A DNA stretch of 63,372 bases from Daldinia sp. FL1419 (taxonomy: Eukaryota; Ascomycota; Sordariomycetes; Xylariales; Hypoxylaceae): contig MU623509.1 of the NCBI GenBank assembly GCA_025201765.1, positions 1 to 63,372 of the forward strand, given 5' to 3'. The notes below the pieces were generated by a model. That model was not told the DNA's origin. It did not search any database and saw only the letters and a program-made list of their open reading frames with translations. The translations under genes and the position numbers were made by a program. Shown here one piece after another: positions 25,081-38,600 of the stretch. Numbering within the stretch: position 1 is the first letter of the stretch; each line of letters opens with the position of its first letter.

Positions 25081-26658
25081 ATGGCCTCTGCAGATGTTAC
25101 TACTGACCACGACGAAACCCGTCCCGCAGACGAGTCTTCCCCCTTACTTCAAAATGAAGCTGAAATCGCTGGGGATGTTCCCGTTCACTCGGGGTCGTCG
25201 CACGGCGTACCTATAAGGCAAAAGCAACTCATTATCGTCCTCCTGTGCGCTTTCGCTTTCACCATGATGCTTGGCGACAATTTGCAGCCAGCTGCGCTCG
25301 TTCAAGTCTTCGAGGATGTCATTTGCGATGACTACTATAAGACAAATTCGTTACCTCCGGCCTCTGATGGGGCCCTGGCAAATCCTTGCAAAGCACAGCC
25401 TATTCAGAAGGAACTTGCCCTCGTTCGCGGCTTTCAGCAGCTTGTTCCTATCTTTCCCTCGCTGCTGTGCACTGTGCCTTATGGGCTCCTCGCAGAGCGT
25501 ATCGGCCGAAAGCGCGTGCTGATTATGAGCGGCGCTGGTGTTTTTTCTGCGCTGTCTTGGGTATTAGCCGTGTGCTACTGGCGATTCGCTTCTATCCGTT
25601 GGGCGCTATTGTCAGGTGCCTTTTTATTCCTAGGCGGCGGGGATGCTGTCATTTCCACCATTTTACATGTTATGGTCACGGACACTGCCGACGATGCCGA
25701 GCGCGCTCAGATTTTCCTGTATCTCCACGCTGCAGACGTGATTTCGGGTTTCTTCGGTCCCGCGATCAGTGGTCCACTGATGGAAAAAGGACATACTTGG
25801 ATTGTCTTGCTACTTGCTGCGGCCACGCTGTTTTCAGGGGCGTTTTTGCTTACGATTTTCATTCCGGAGACGCTGAACTTAAGAAAGAGATCTACTGACG
25901 ACTCCGCGCTGCTATCGGACTCTACATCTCCTGAAACTACAGACTCGCCACGTTCTGAATTACCGACTCCTACTAAATTATCTAATTCTATCGTTGGCGA
26001 AGCGTCTAATCTCCTAAGCCCTTTGCTCAGCGTGCTAGCGTCGAACCGACAAGCTTTGCTACTTCTTCTGATTTTCTCACCGCAGACTGGAGCTCGAGAG
26101 CTCTTCACTTTAATCGGGTTGCAATATACTAACGCTAAGTTTTCCCTCTCCTATGCCCGAGGCAACGTGCTTCTGTCCCTTTTCCAAGGTGCACAGGGTT
26201 TATTCGTCCTTGCAATCTTACCCCTGATCACGCGCCTGGTCGCCGATAGACGGGGCTGGTCTGCTTGGGCGCGCGACCGCCTATATGCTATCGTGTCTAT
26301 CGCTGCAACGGCATTGGGCTTGATGGTTATAGGTATTGCACCGGCTTTGATAGTCGAGGCTTTCGGCCTACTGTTTGTGGCAGTTGGTAGCTGTTCCACG
26401 GGGCTACTGATGAGTTTGCTGGGTGGAGCGGTGCGGCCCAGCCAGGTCAGCGCAGTTTACAGTGCAGCGCATATGCTCAGCATCGTGGTTCGGAGCGTGA
26501 TAGGCCCCGTGCTGAGCGCCTTATTGGTAACAGGTCTGGAGCTAGGATGGAATTGGATGGGCCTGCCTTTTGTGACGATGGCGTTGTTGATGGTGGGAGC
26601 GGCTGTAGCCAGTAGCTTCATTCGGTCAGAAAGAGTAGCCAACTTCGACGAAGACTAA
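25081..26658 (+). CDS. MFS transporter, fungal drug:H+ antiporter type (MFS-A)
   Basis: A single-exon 525-residue membrane transporter driven by the proton gradient, plausibly exporting the product or an intermediate. The start codon sits in a good context (ccatcATGG). A hydrophilic N-terminus of about 48 residues with a dileucine-like SPLLQ stretch precedes the first membrane helix. The extracellular loop after TM1 holds two cysteines (VICDDYY and NPCKAQ) that could form a disulfide. MFS motif A is PYGLLAERIGRKRVL after TM2. A long acidic/serine-rich central loop at about residues 270-310 separates the two six-helix halves. It is not closely similar to MFS-B at 43090. It lies between the O-methyltransferase and GST-B genes. 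Confidence 0.88.
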   Translation: MASADVTTDHDETRPADESSPLLQNEAEIAGDVPVHSGSSHGVPIRQKQLIIVLLCAFAFTMMLGDNLQPAALVQVFEDVICDDYYKTNSLPPASDGALANPCKAQPIQKELALVRGFQQLVPIFPSLLCTVPYGLLAERIGRKRVLIMSGAGVFSALSWVLAVCYWRFASIRWALLSGAFLFLGGGDAVISTILHVMVTDTADDAERAQIFLYLHAADVISGFFGPAISGPLMEKGHTWIVLLLAAATLFSGAFLLTIFIPETLNLRKRSTDDSALLSDSTSPETTDSPRSELPTPTKLSNSIVGEASNLLSPLLSVLASNRQALLLLLIFSPQTGARELFTLIGLQYTNAKFSLSYARGNVLLSLFQGAQGLFVLAILPLITRLVADRRGWSAWARDRLYAIVSIAATALGLMVIGIAPALIVEAFGLLFVAVGSCSTGLLMSLLGGAVRPSQVSAVYSAAHMLSIVVRSVIGPVLSALLVTGLELGWNWMGLPFVTMALLMVGAAVASSFIRSERVANFDED

Positions 26659-28082
26659 TGCCCAACCCCCTCCCAGCTCCCTTCAACTTAGGTAGGTAGC
26701 TTACCTGTTTTCAGGGGATAATTTACGCTATCGTTAACTTGTGCTACGCCTCCGGAGGGGTAACGATACAGGGGTTAAGGTCGGGGGATCGTTTCCACAA
26801 TAATTTACTAACATACGCTACTTTACCAGTGACTTGCCTTGTATAAGACATCTACTGGGCGTGCCGGGATAATGGCACGTTATTTGCCTGCCGAATTAAC
26901 AAAAAAACCTTCCGAGTCTTGATGTCGCCTGTCTTCCATAAAGTCAAATCTATATTCGGGATAAAAGCAAAGAGAGGCCTAAGGTCCACGTAAAATGCTG
27001 CTGTGGCATCACGAAATATCTTACCTGAATGATGTATCGCGTTCTAAGCCCCTTTGGATGCCTACGAATTACCCGTTACTGTCTTACACCTGGGACAACC
27101 GCCTAACCTAGTAGTGACTATTATAAATATTTATGCCGGGCTCTTTAAGTGATATATCAAAAACCTTTGAAGCTCGTCATTGTTTTCTATAGGCGTGGGG
27201 GACATCATCATTGCCTATGATATTATGTAATTATATTTCCTGATCCCTCAAAGAAGTCTGGGATCAGCTTCCGTCTCCTTTCCCCAGGGACCAAGAGTTT
27301 ACAGGTCCACCCTACTATCCACAAACGACGGACGGCATTTCGTTAGTGGCGACAGCTATCTTAGCAAACCCACTGTTGCAGATAGCCGTACGGATCCGTA
27401 TCCAATATCTTGCATTCGTCCCGGCTTGAATCCATTGACCTATTCCTTGCTGGAAGCTGGATCCTACCACATTCGGGCTAGGGCTAGATCTCGAAATATC
27501 CACTTGATCCAAGAGTTCCACGGCAGGGTTACTTTTTATGGCTTACGATACGACGATATACAATACAAGCCAAGAGCGCATGCTTGGCTTTGGTACCAAA
27601 GTAATACACTTGATGCGATAATCGGGATAAATGGTCTCTCAATGATGCACAAGAAGATTCTGAGCTCCCACATAGACGGTTGGACTGGCTGCAACGCGCA
27701 ACTCTCCATTACTCGATTATAGCAATCCGTAGGTCAGATAGGCCAAGGATTACGACCTCGGAGCTTCAAGTCAAATACTCTAATAGATTGTATACTAGAG
27801 AGTAGATGTAGACTAACTTTCACCGAATGAGAGGTAGATAATTAATTAATTTGCAAACATGATTTATTTTCCTCTGGTGTTTTAGGAGGTAACTACTACT
27901 AGTACTAGTATTAATGGCTCTTGAAAATTGAGTCCCCTAAATCCCAGTCACCGGATGACTGCTTGCTTTAGGAGTTATTCAATGCGACTATGGACTGAGA
28001 TCCCTTATCGTTTCATAGAATTTCTTAAGCTTTGTAAAATCGGGTTTTATGCTAGCCAAAGTTTAGTCTGCGATTAAACGAT
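26659..28082. other. Intergenic region, MFS-A / GST-B (convergent)
   Basis: 1.4 kb with no supported gene. It includes a 10-bp palindrome CCTCCGGAGG about 90 nt after the MFS-A stop and a 12-bp palindrome ACTAGTACTAGT near 27898. Short frames at 27315-27722 on both strands look random. Confidence 0.5.
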
Positions 28083-28772
28083 TTAAATATTGCCTTCTGC
28101 TTTGAGCTTGTCGAAAAATTGTGCTGGTGGCTTGCCGTCGATCATGAGGGGCAACTCAGGATCGCCCTTTGCCCTAGCCCTCTTATACCCCTCACGCTGA
28201 GTGGCGCGCTTGAGATAGTTTAGAATGTTCGGGTACTCCGAGAGGTCGTAGGGGAAGAAAGTCCTCATAGTCGTCAGAGGAAAGATGTTCATGATGTCTG
28301 CGGCTGTGAACTCGGTGCCTGCTAGCCACTCGTTGTCCTTGACGTGGTTGTCAAAGAATCTGAGGAACTTCGCGAGCTGTCCAAAGTGGCGCTGCGCATG
28401 AAACTCGCTCTCGTCGACATGGCAGTGCTTTAACACCATCACACGACTCATTTGAGGATGTAGGTTGCCGTTGGCGAAATGGAACCAGTAGAGGTACTGC
28501 GCCCAGTCTTTGTGATCGGGGCCCAAAGCTAGTCTGCCATTGCCGTACTTGTGGATTATGTACTCGGTAATGGCACCACTCTCTGCGAGCGTAAGATGGC
28601 CATCTTGGATCACGGGAGCCTGTCCGATGGGATTGAGATCTTTGATGGATTGAGGGCTAAGGAATGGATCGCGCTTGTGAATCACCAGCTCGTAATCGAT
28701 GCCTAGTTCTTCAGCAAGCCAGACTATCCTCTCGGATTGGGAGACTTGGAGATGGTGGACTTTTAATGCCAT
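28083..28772 (-). CDS. Glutathione S-transferase, fungal GTT1-like (GST-B)
   Basis: A single-exon 229-residue GST. The N-terminal thioredoxin domain starts LKVHHLQVSQSERIVWLAEELG, in which the serines are candidates for thiolate stabilisation. NPIGQAPVI carries the cis-proline, and LAESGAITEYI is the glutathione gamma-glutamyl-binding motif. The alpha-helical domain holds the N-capping region AGTEFTAADI. The two cluster GSTs are clearly of different subfamilies, so this is not a recent duplication. Roles could be detoxification of a reactive intermediate or a biosynthetic glutathionylation or isomerisation. The gene lies just downstream of, and on the same strand as, the NRPS. Confidence 0.9.
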   Translation of the reverse strand: MALKVHHLQVSQSERIVWLAEELGIDYELVIHKRDPFLSPQSIKDLNPIGQAPVIQDGHLTLAESGAITEYIIHKYGNGRLALGPDHKDWAQYLYWFHFANGNLHPQMSRVMVLKHCHVDESEFHAQRHFGQLAKFLRFFDNHVKDNEWLAGTEFTAADIMNIFPLTTMRTFFPYDLSEYPNILNYLKRATQREGYKRARAKGDPELPLMIDGKPPAQFFDKLKAEGNI

Positions 28773-29618
28773 TGTGGTAGGTGTATGTTCGTGTAGGAAT
28801 TCTTTAAGGAAGAAGAGCCAAGGTTATAGACAGCTTGTTTATAAGGAAAGAGGGGAAATCAATTTCAAGGGAATTTCACTCGTAAGATATTCTGAAAGCT
28901 CACTCAGCACTAGTAACGTTACCTTTTATAGGTAGTTTTGGAATCATTATACCTTGGTAAAACCCCCTTGACTTTAGTGTGAGATGAAGAAGATGTGCAT
29001 ACTGTGTCCTACGTGAAGGGTATTCCTACTGGAGACAAACTGCATGCCCACCGAAACTAGGCTCCTACGGTGTGTAGCGTGATATAATACAAGCTTCATA
29101 TATGCACGCTGGCGGGACTGAGACGGGAACCTTGTTAGGAACGACGGAAGTGATGTATCGTATGCGAGAAGTCGGGATAGCATCACCTTTACTAGATGTG
29201 GGGGTGGTGTTGGAACTACAGAATACTACGTGGAATATGATGGAAAGTAGCTTGTGCCGAGTAATTTACTGAAATTCTACGTTTATATGTATGAAAATAA
29301 ATCTAAGTGGCTAATCAATTCTGGCCATCTTGTCTATGTACTGATTGCTCCGAAGAGCGAAGCCCCTGAACCCCTATTTGGGGGGTGGTCCTGCATTTTC
29401 GTGGAATAGCCTCCACGGCGGTAGGGCTCGAAACCAAATTTTCGGGTGATTTACAGCTACCTAGCTGTATCGCTATCTGGCCATGGAATATGCCACGAGC
29501 CATTTCAAATTTCTTTGGATACATGAATCGCTGCCTCAGTCACCATGGATCCGTAGACTCTAGGCGTTTCTAGGAGACCTGATATTTCCTATCATTCAAC
29601 CAATCGCAACCGTGGCCC
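28773..29618. other. Intergenic region, NRPS 3' end / GST-B promoter
   Basis: About 850 nt between two minus-strand genes. I see no coding frame with family similarity and no repeat. Confidence 0.55.
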
Positions 29619-32600
29619 TCATAATAAGTCTGTTAATTCCGTGCAAACTCCTTCAATCAATTCATTTCTTATGTTTTCCGCGTATCCGGATCCTGCGATA
29701 AGTCTTACCGTGAGAGTTCCATCGCGGCTCGGGATCGCGAAGATCTCTAAGAAATTGGCCGCGAACGGAATATGGTACATCTCTGGACTTCCAAGTCCGC
29801 CCTTGGCGCCTGGAAGATCCAGTTCGGGATTCTCGTCAATGTTCTGGTACTGCGACCAGCACCCGAAATCCCTCGTGTCTTGCGGCCAGTTCGTACAATG
29901 CTTGACGATATCTAACAGGCCAGTTGTTTCGTGCGCAATACTTTCAGCGTACTGCTTTTGTAGAGCAGCAAGCTGCTCTGATTTGGTTTGCTTAGGAGTG
30001 AATTGTATACGGATAGGTATTCGGTTTAGACAGGGGCCAACAACGTCATGGAGAGAAGCAGGAACAGACGCGCGACCAGAGACGACGCGTCCAAAGACGA
30101 CGTCTTGAGACCCAGTCAAGCGGCTGAGGACAGTAGCGCAAGCTAGCGTGAAAAGAGAGGCCTGCGTAATCCCAGAAGGAGTTTTGGGTATAGGAATAGA
30201 GCGCTTGAGCACAGTAGGCAAACCGTGCTGCGCAGGCGATGCCGAGTCATACGGTAGTGAGGTTATTGTAGAGTTTTCTAAAGCTTTACGCCAATAAGAG
30301 TAGCTTTCCTCTTTCTTAGACTGAGTGTGATAGATGTATTGTCTAAAGTCCTTGACTTCTGGAGTTGAACCGTTGTAGATGCTGGCTAAAACCTTCAAAG
30401 TTTGGCCTATGCTGATACCATCGTAAACCGCGTGCGACCTACCAAAGACAAGTTTGCACTTCCCACTTTGTTCCTTGATAAGTGTGAATTGTATCAACGG
30501 GGCTCCTAGAGAGATAGGCGTGTTGGTTTCTTCTTCTATGACCTCGTTAAGAGCAACGTCGACAGAATCCACATCGTTGATAATGTTAATGATGGGCTTC
30601 CACGAGTCGAAAACGGCCTGAAAGAAGGACTCTCCAGAGCGGATAAAAGCTGTCCGGTAGATATCGCAGTGCTCAACTAATTTCTCGATGCTCTGGATAA
30701 GGCGTTGCTCATCCACGATTCGCTCAAAGTCAATGTAGCTGTAGAACCAGGATAGGCGGGGAGTGTGAAGGTTGTCTTTGAGATAGGCGGATTGCATGTC
30801 CGTTGTTGGGAGAACATCAACAAGTTTTCCGCGACCGGGTAGAATCTGTGGTAATACTTCTTCCTCGATGAAGGCCCTTAGATCTGGTACATCGAGCAGG
30901 CCGAAAAGCGATTGCTCGCTTTCATCCAGAAGGTTGACCTCTTGAGCCGTTGCGAGAAGATCCGCAATTCTGTCTTTGGTAAGAATATCCGCAACGGTTA
31001 AGGAGATACCTTCATCACGAGCGATGGAAGCCAGCCTCATGGCGCTAATAGAGTCACCACCAAGCTGGATGAAGTTGTTATCCATACCAAAAGATTCCCC
31101 GCTCCAAGAAAGTACACGAGCAACAATAGAGTGGAGCTTGACTTCATTCGGGGTTTCTGGTGCACGTCTCCCAATACGGTCTACGCGAAGGAGGTCTTCC
31201 TTTCGCATACTCAAGGCGGCTTCGCGCAACTTGCCGCGGTCCACCTTTCCTGACGCGGTATTTGGAATGCTGTCAACAACCATGTAGCCATTGGGAATCA
31301 TGTATCCAGGTACTGTGGCAGAAAGAAGACGGTTCGCGGAAGAAGCAAGCTCCTGCGCGTAGGCGTAAGCTTCCGGTGTGCCAGAAACAACGCCTTTCTG
31401 TGAGAGCTTGATGAAAGCAATAAGCGCAGCTTCGGTGGAGCCTGATGGTTTGATGATGTCCACAATGACTTGAGATGCGATCTCTTTTCCAATGGCATCG
31501 TGAACGTGGTGTTCGATCTCTTCAAGTTCGACACGCTGTCCACGAATCTTGATCTGAGCATCCTTTCGTCCAATGTACTCGACGCTGCCGTCTTCTTCAT
31601 ATCGAACCAAGTCGCCCGTGCGGTACAGACGCCCACGGTGACCGGGATAGCCAGGGCAACCCTGTACAAGCCACTGTGGATCTTCTACGAATGATACCTT
31701 GGTCTTTTCTGGCTCGTTAAGATAGCCTTGGCCAACTGTCGGTCCTTCGATCCAGAGCTCACCAATATCTCCGACAGCTGCCAATGAGTTGCCACGTTCC
31801 GGCTCAACAATCCAAATTCGTGTGGCGAGAGCCTTGCCAATGACGATACGCTCGCGTGTAGGGTCGAGTGTAGTATGGATTGCGATGGGCGTACATTCAG
31901 ATGGACCGTATGAGTGAAGGAGAGCAGCATGGTCTTTCCAATAGTCAATCTCGTCGCGCCCCAGCTTTTCACCACCGAAGTTGATAACCTTGAAGTCTAC
32001 TCCGTGCATGAACCTGGAAACCGAAGGAATCATGAGTGCCGAATTTGCACGCCTACGAGCGACCGCTTCCTTTGGCTCGTTTTGGATTTCATAATTGGAT
32101 GGGACACATAGACACCCACCTCCACATAGAGTATATAGCACATTGAGCCAGGATGCGTCGAATGCGTAAGACGAGAAATCATATGTACGGGTTTCAGGAC
32201 TGTACCTGAGCGGTTCTTGGCCATATTTGATGGCGCTTGCGAAATTAGCGTGACTGACGATAGCACCCTTGGGAATACCCGTTGAACCCGATGTAAAGAC
32301 GACATAGAGCCAAGTATCCGGGTCCACGTTTGGTAGAGATTGGTCTTCGGGGACTCCGAAGGCGGGTACGTGGACGTCACTCACTACAATGATCTGTGCA
32401 TTCGGCGGGGCCACCTCTCGTGCTCTAGATTCCTGTTCGACGGAAGTTACAATCACCTGGGGCGAAGTAAGATTCATGACAGTCTGTAGACGGGCAATAG
32501 GAAGCGAAGCATCGAGAGTGACACAAGTGCCATTGGCCTTCATAACAGCAAGCTGAGAGGCAGATGTCCATTTCGACTTTTCGAAGAACAAGGGCACAAT

Positions 32601-35600
32601 GCGTTGACCGGTTTGTGGAAGACCGGCTCGTAGTATTTCGTAGGCAATCCGTGTGGATACACCATCCAACTCAGCGTAGGTAAAATCGCCATCCCATGAG
32701 CAGACAGCTGGAGCACTGGGCTGTTTCGTGGCGATTTCTCCAAAGATACCGTGAATGGTCTTCTCGGCTCTTTCCAGGAAGGTATCATTCCAACTCCAGA
32801 TCTGTTTGAGGTCCTCCAAGCTACTCGTGTCTAATAGAGAAACCGGCTTGTCTTGGACTTCAGGCAACGAGATCTGCCGAAGGATGTTTTCAAATCTATC
32901 CGCTAGACGACGGAATTGAGTTGGTGATACCACGTTGGAGTCGTAGTCTGCGCGAAGAAAAATGCTTTCGGGCTTGAGGAGAACCTCTAGAAGAATGCCA
33001 TAGTTTCTAAAGGGGTCAAGGCCTTCAGATTCAGGTTCCACAAAGGAAGATTCGAAAAGAACATCTTCCGCATCCTGGTGACGCCCGGTTTGGATAACCA
33101 TGAGCGACTGAAATTGGCAAGCAAGATCGCAGTTTTCGCTGATACGCCGAATCTGCTGGAGTCCGGTTTGTTCAAACGGCATCATATCTGCAGCCTGTAA
33201 TTGCACCTGTTGGAGCAACTCCTCTACAGTCTTTGATCGATCAATCGCTACTCGCAGCGGTACCGTGGCGATCGTCGGACCACTGATATGTTCCATGCCG
33301 GGAACATTTGCTTGCCTACCAGATACCGTTGCACCAAATGAGGCATCTGCCGAGTTAGTGACTGTCGATAGTAAGATAGCCCAGGCGAGCCTAATCTTTG
33401 TAGCTGCTGTGTAGTCGTCATCGGAAACGATGTCTTTAATGTCAATTTCCAGGCGTTGGTCACATCTTGGCTTATATGTCTTTGAAGGGAGGATGGGGAA
33501 ATTTTGCGCGTTGAAATTTCGGAATTGATTCTCCCAGAACTCTTTCGCCGCAGCGCCGTTGGATTCCTGAACGTGTTTGATGAAGGCCTGGAATGGCGCG
33601 GCATCCTCAATCGGCTCCGACTGATAACTCTTGACCAAAGAGTCGAAGATGAGCGGTCCAGACCATCCATCATAAAGCGAATGGTGAATGCTCCATGTGA
33701 AAGAAGTCTCCGAGATCTTATAGTTTACCAAAGGCGTGCCAAGTCCAAATTGCTGTGCTGGCACGCCATCTTCAATACCGCAGTTTTCGTATCGGACAAT
33801 TACCTGGACAAGGCCTTGCTGGGGGAGTTCAACGATCCTAGTCCTTAGAATGGGGTGTGCCCGAACCACGTTCTGCCATGCAGCGCGGAAACGACTAACA
33901 TCAATGTCCTTTCTAAAGTTCCAGGTCTCAGTTAGGATGTTATCGCCTGGACGTCGGACAGTCTCGGCCAGTAATCCTGCTTGTAAAGGTGTGCTAGGGA
34001 AAACATCTTCGATATCGGAAGCCTCAAGACCTGCAAGTCGTGCGGCTTGGGTTTTAGCTTCATCCGCCGGAATGTTAATGAGCGAAAATGGGATAATAAC
34101 CACCGACTCAGTTGACTCCAGAGTAAGTTTTTGAGATTCTATTAGCTCTGCCAAAGCGCTGAGCTTGGGCCTCCTAAAGATATCAGCCACGCTGAGTGAA
34201 ACATTACGCTTTCTCGCAGCGCTAACAAGCCTCATAGCTCCAAGCGAGTCTCCTCCGATGCGGAGAAAGCTGTCGTCAGCCGAGATTGTGGCGGGATCAA
34301 TCTTCAAAATCTCAGCCCAAAGGCCCTGTAAGAACTTTTCCGATGGCGTCCTTGGAGCTCGATGGGCTGCTACACGGAAGACGTCTTGGGCGACAAGTTG
34401 CTCCAGCGTGTTTTGCTCGTAAGTTGCACGCAAAGCTCTACGGTGGATCTTGCCCGTAGCGGTCATGGGGAACTCTTCCAGGGCAATGTATGCTGTTGGA
34501 ATCATGTATTGCGGTACCATTTCCCCGAGCCGTTCGTCTACTCCGGCAAGCTTGTGCCACGCGTTCGGCTCCTCAGCCTTCAAGAACGCGACGAGAATAG
34601 GATTATCACCATTGAGCGGCTTGAAGACGTCGGCAACGACTTGAGCCTTAAGCTCGCCAGCGAGAAGAGCCCGCTTCAGACTGTGTTCGACTTCGCCGAG
34701 CTCTGTCCTTTGACCACGAATCTTGACCTGCGAGTCTATGCGACTAACGAATACGAGAGCGCCGTCCGCACCGTAACGAACCAGGTCACCAGTACGGTAG
34801 AAGCGACACGGTGTGTTGCCGGCATCCCTCCATTTAGGACGCGTCAAGAAAGTGGCGGTGGTTCTTGTCTCATCTCCTATATAACCACGTCCAACTTGGG
34901 GGCCTTCGAGCCAAAGCTCACCAACGGAGCCCAATGGAGCAAGCTTTTCTGAGCCGTCCGTTCTCACGATCCAAGTATGGAGACCTATGCCGACACCAAT
35001 AGTATTTGGGACCATACCTCTAAATGCTCGAATGAGACAGGACTTGATGGTGCATTCGCCTGGGCCGTAACTGTTAATCAGTTTTGTGTTATCAATCCAG
35101 TCGAGGAAGTCCGCCTCGGCCCAGGCTTCTCCGCCCATCAGGACTTGTTCGATATCAGGAAGTTGTTTGGGGTCGAGATGGCGCAAAACGGAAGGGGTAG
35201 CGTTTAGCAGTGTAGCTTTGCTATCCCTGATAGACTCGAGGAGCGCGTTACTGCGCTGGTGCTCCGATGGAATACATAAGCAGCTACCAGACGTGAGCGA
35301 ATGCAACACGTTTGACCAACTGGCATCGAAAGCGTAAGAGGCGAAATCATATACCCTTTGGCCAGCTCTAAAACCAAGGTCCTGTTGCTGGTTGCGGATA
35401 GATGCCGCAAAATTCGAGTGTGTAATCATAGCACCCTTTGGCTTACCTGTACTTCCCGACGTGAAGGATACATAGAGGAGATTCGAACTCTGGACATCTT
35501 GAGGTAGAGATTCCCCTGCCTCTGGATCTGGCAACGAGTCCATATGGGCTTTGTCAATAACAAGGAGGCGTACTCTCTCAAACTTCGCTGCCCTTTCTAC

Positions 35601-38600
35601 GTTGTTGGCTGACGTTAGTGCGAGTGTGGCATTAACTTGGCTGACGATGCTGCTAGCTCGCTCAATGGGTTGCGTGCTATCAATCATTACACCAGCTCCC
35701 CCGGCCTTCATGACGGCTACGACACAGACAGGCACCCACATAGACTTTTCGAAATAGAACGGCACGATAACTTCAGGGCCAACGCCAAGCTGAACTAACC
35801 GATGAGCCAAACGAGTTGAAAGTCGGTCGAGCTGGCGGTACGTGAGCTGTCCATCCCAAGACGATACGGCAGGAGCATCTGGCATTTTCTGCACTGTTTT
35901 TGCGATGAGGTTGTGGATGAGCTCGTGAACTTCATCGTACGGCGTCGAGTTCCAAGCAAAAACTGTCTCCAAATCCTTTTCGGTAATTGTGTCGATCTCA
36001 GATAGAGTCAGCGACGACTTGGCAGTTGAGGTGATCTGGCGAAGGACTGCTTCAAGCTGCGAAAGAATCCTAGTAGCTTGTTCAGTGCCGATAATGTTCT
36101 TGTCAAATCTAGCATTCAGCCGGACGCCAGAAGGGACAACAGCAAAATCTATGAAAAGCGCTCGAGAAACATCAGAACCGGCATTTAAATCTTGTTCTTC
36201 ATTTTCAGGTGAAGCTCTGCTGAAACTCAACACCGTTTGGAAATCGCAAGCAAGAGCTGATTCGTCACTTAGTTGACGCAGCCTGTGTATCGCAAGAGAT
36301 GGCAGTTTAGCCCAAGTTTCCGCCGTTGATTGGACTGAGTCAAGGTAAGACGAAACGCTCTGGTTGAGGTCAATCTTTGTCCGCATCGGTGCCGGAAGTC
36401 TACCACTAGTCGCATCGTATTCGCTGCCCAGGGAAGCGGCTCCGACCAAGACATCAGAAGAACTTCCATAAGATGCTTGCAGAAGCGCCCACGACGCAAG
36501 TATTTGCGCGCTTACGTCGTAGTCGTCTTTCCATTCGATATTCTGAATCTCGTGAGAAGCTAAGGTGTTGGCCACCGGTTTAAGAGACGTAGGGGGCAGT
36601 ACCGGGAAATGGCAGCCAGGCTCAAGTCCTTGGTATTGGGCTTTCCACTGCTCGATGGCGTACGCTTCGTCCGTACCAGCCGCATGGTAAAAGTAGGCGT
36701 CATAGAGCGATCCGGTAAACTTGGCGAGCGATTCAGCGGCCGGTGTATCTTGGTCCGTGACAGAACCGAGGAAATTAATAGCATTTTCTAGGGCGACTCG
36801 GATTGCCCGGGCATTTGCCAAGCTCACGAAGTCAGTTCGATACTGAAAGCTGACTTCGGTATCGCCCCCATGAAGGGTACCAGCCAAGACCAAGTCGTAC
36901 TTCAAATCATTAGAATCTAATCTTTAACCAACTTCGGAATCTGAGACTTACCTCGTGCGGATCCTCTTCCGAGATTTCTTCCAGCTGAATACTTCCATCA
37001 GCTGCTGCAGAGATCCCACGGGCTTCGCGGACCGTAATGTTCGAGTTGAACAGTTGTTTTACTGAGATCTCGTGTTGAATCTCTGCTAATGACATATACT
37101 GGTTCTCCAAATGGTCGATGTTGTACTTGTTGATGGCGTCAATTATATCAGACAAAGGCTTTTCTAGATCAACACGCGCAATCAACATATTAATCAGAGG
37201 GCCAACTATATCTTCGATTCCATCAATGGGAGTATCACGACCAGACGAGATATAGCCGAATGATACTTGTCGCATACCGGTAAAATGCGAAAGTACTAAC
37301 GACCAAGCGAGATGAAGGAATGCAGATCGGGTCAAGCCCTTTTCACGGCATATCTTAGAAATGGGCGATGTGACAACAGTAGGTAGAGTCATCCACTCGT
37401 ATTTCCCCTTGCGCTCCGTCTTCGAACGGATCAAAGACTTGTCTCCCGGTAAGTTGCAACTCTTGACGTCAGCTAGGTATCGCTTCCAGTATGATAAGCG
37501 ATTTTCGGCAGGCGTGTGTTGGATATGCTCAACATAGTTCCTGAAGGGCGGGCGCAATGATAGGCTCTGTCCCGAATATGCCTTCTCGAGATCCCCTACT
37601 ATGACTGGTATAGATAGAGCATCCATGAGAGCGTGTGTCATTTCTAGGCGACACGCAATATCACCCTTCTTGCCGGTACATATTGTGAAGAAACAGTGCG
37701 GCTGCGAAGATGATGTTTTAAAGCCTTCTATCTTTGATAAATGCTCGGCAGCCGTCTCGGAATCCTCAGCTTCCAAAATGGTGGCTTTATTGAAATGGTT
37801 TAATACAACTTGAACGTAGCGGCCAGTGTCAGGGTTCGTCGAGAACACAGTAGAGAATACAGGATGCGCGCGCGAGACTTTATCCCATGCTTCCTTCAGA
37901 CGGGAGGCGGAGACCGTTGTGTCCATAGAGGTCGCTTGCCAGATGTTGACGCTATGATAGGAAGCAGTGCCTATACTAGAGCTGATCAGGATACCCTCTT
38001 GCATGGGGGTACATGGATAGATATCCCGCACTTCAGCCACCTTAATCCCCTCACTCTCTAGCTGAGTGGTGAGAGTCTCTAGACCGGCATACGAAATATT
38101 AAGAAGCGGGAAGTCAGCCAGAGTATGACGGGCTGGTAAATTAGCAAGCTCATGTGCAACGCTAGTGAGAGTCTTTGCATATAAATCCGACCAGCGAAGG
38201 ACTGCCTCATGGTTTCTCATATGCTTATGAGAGCTTGTAAAAATATGCAGCTTGCCTTCCTGGACGACGAGGTTTATGTCGATAAGGGATGGCCGCTGAT
38301 AATCGGCTCCATCTCCAGGGATAAACACATTGCGGTCCTCCCTGTCTTCAAGTTTGATGATAGACTTGGCATCTTCAAGCTGCTGGAACGAACCTCGATA
38401 GTTGAAAATCAATTCAACGCGTTTATGAGACTCGAAGGCCTTCCTGCCAGCTCCGCTGTAAAACCGGGAGGCAAAGTAAGGTCTACCTTTACCAGGAACT
38501 CTACTGCGCACATCCTTGGCAAATTTGATCATATCGAGGATGGAGTTTTCCGGGCCACCACCAAGCTCAATAGGGTAAATGGAAGTAAACCAGCCGACAA

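Noticed and set aside
29619..36905. Reading the NRPS as two separate genes
   Set aside because: The second frame has no ATG start and the first stops mid C domain; a phase-0 GT-AG intron joins them exactly.
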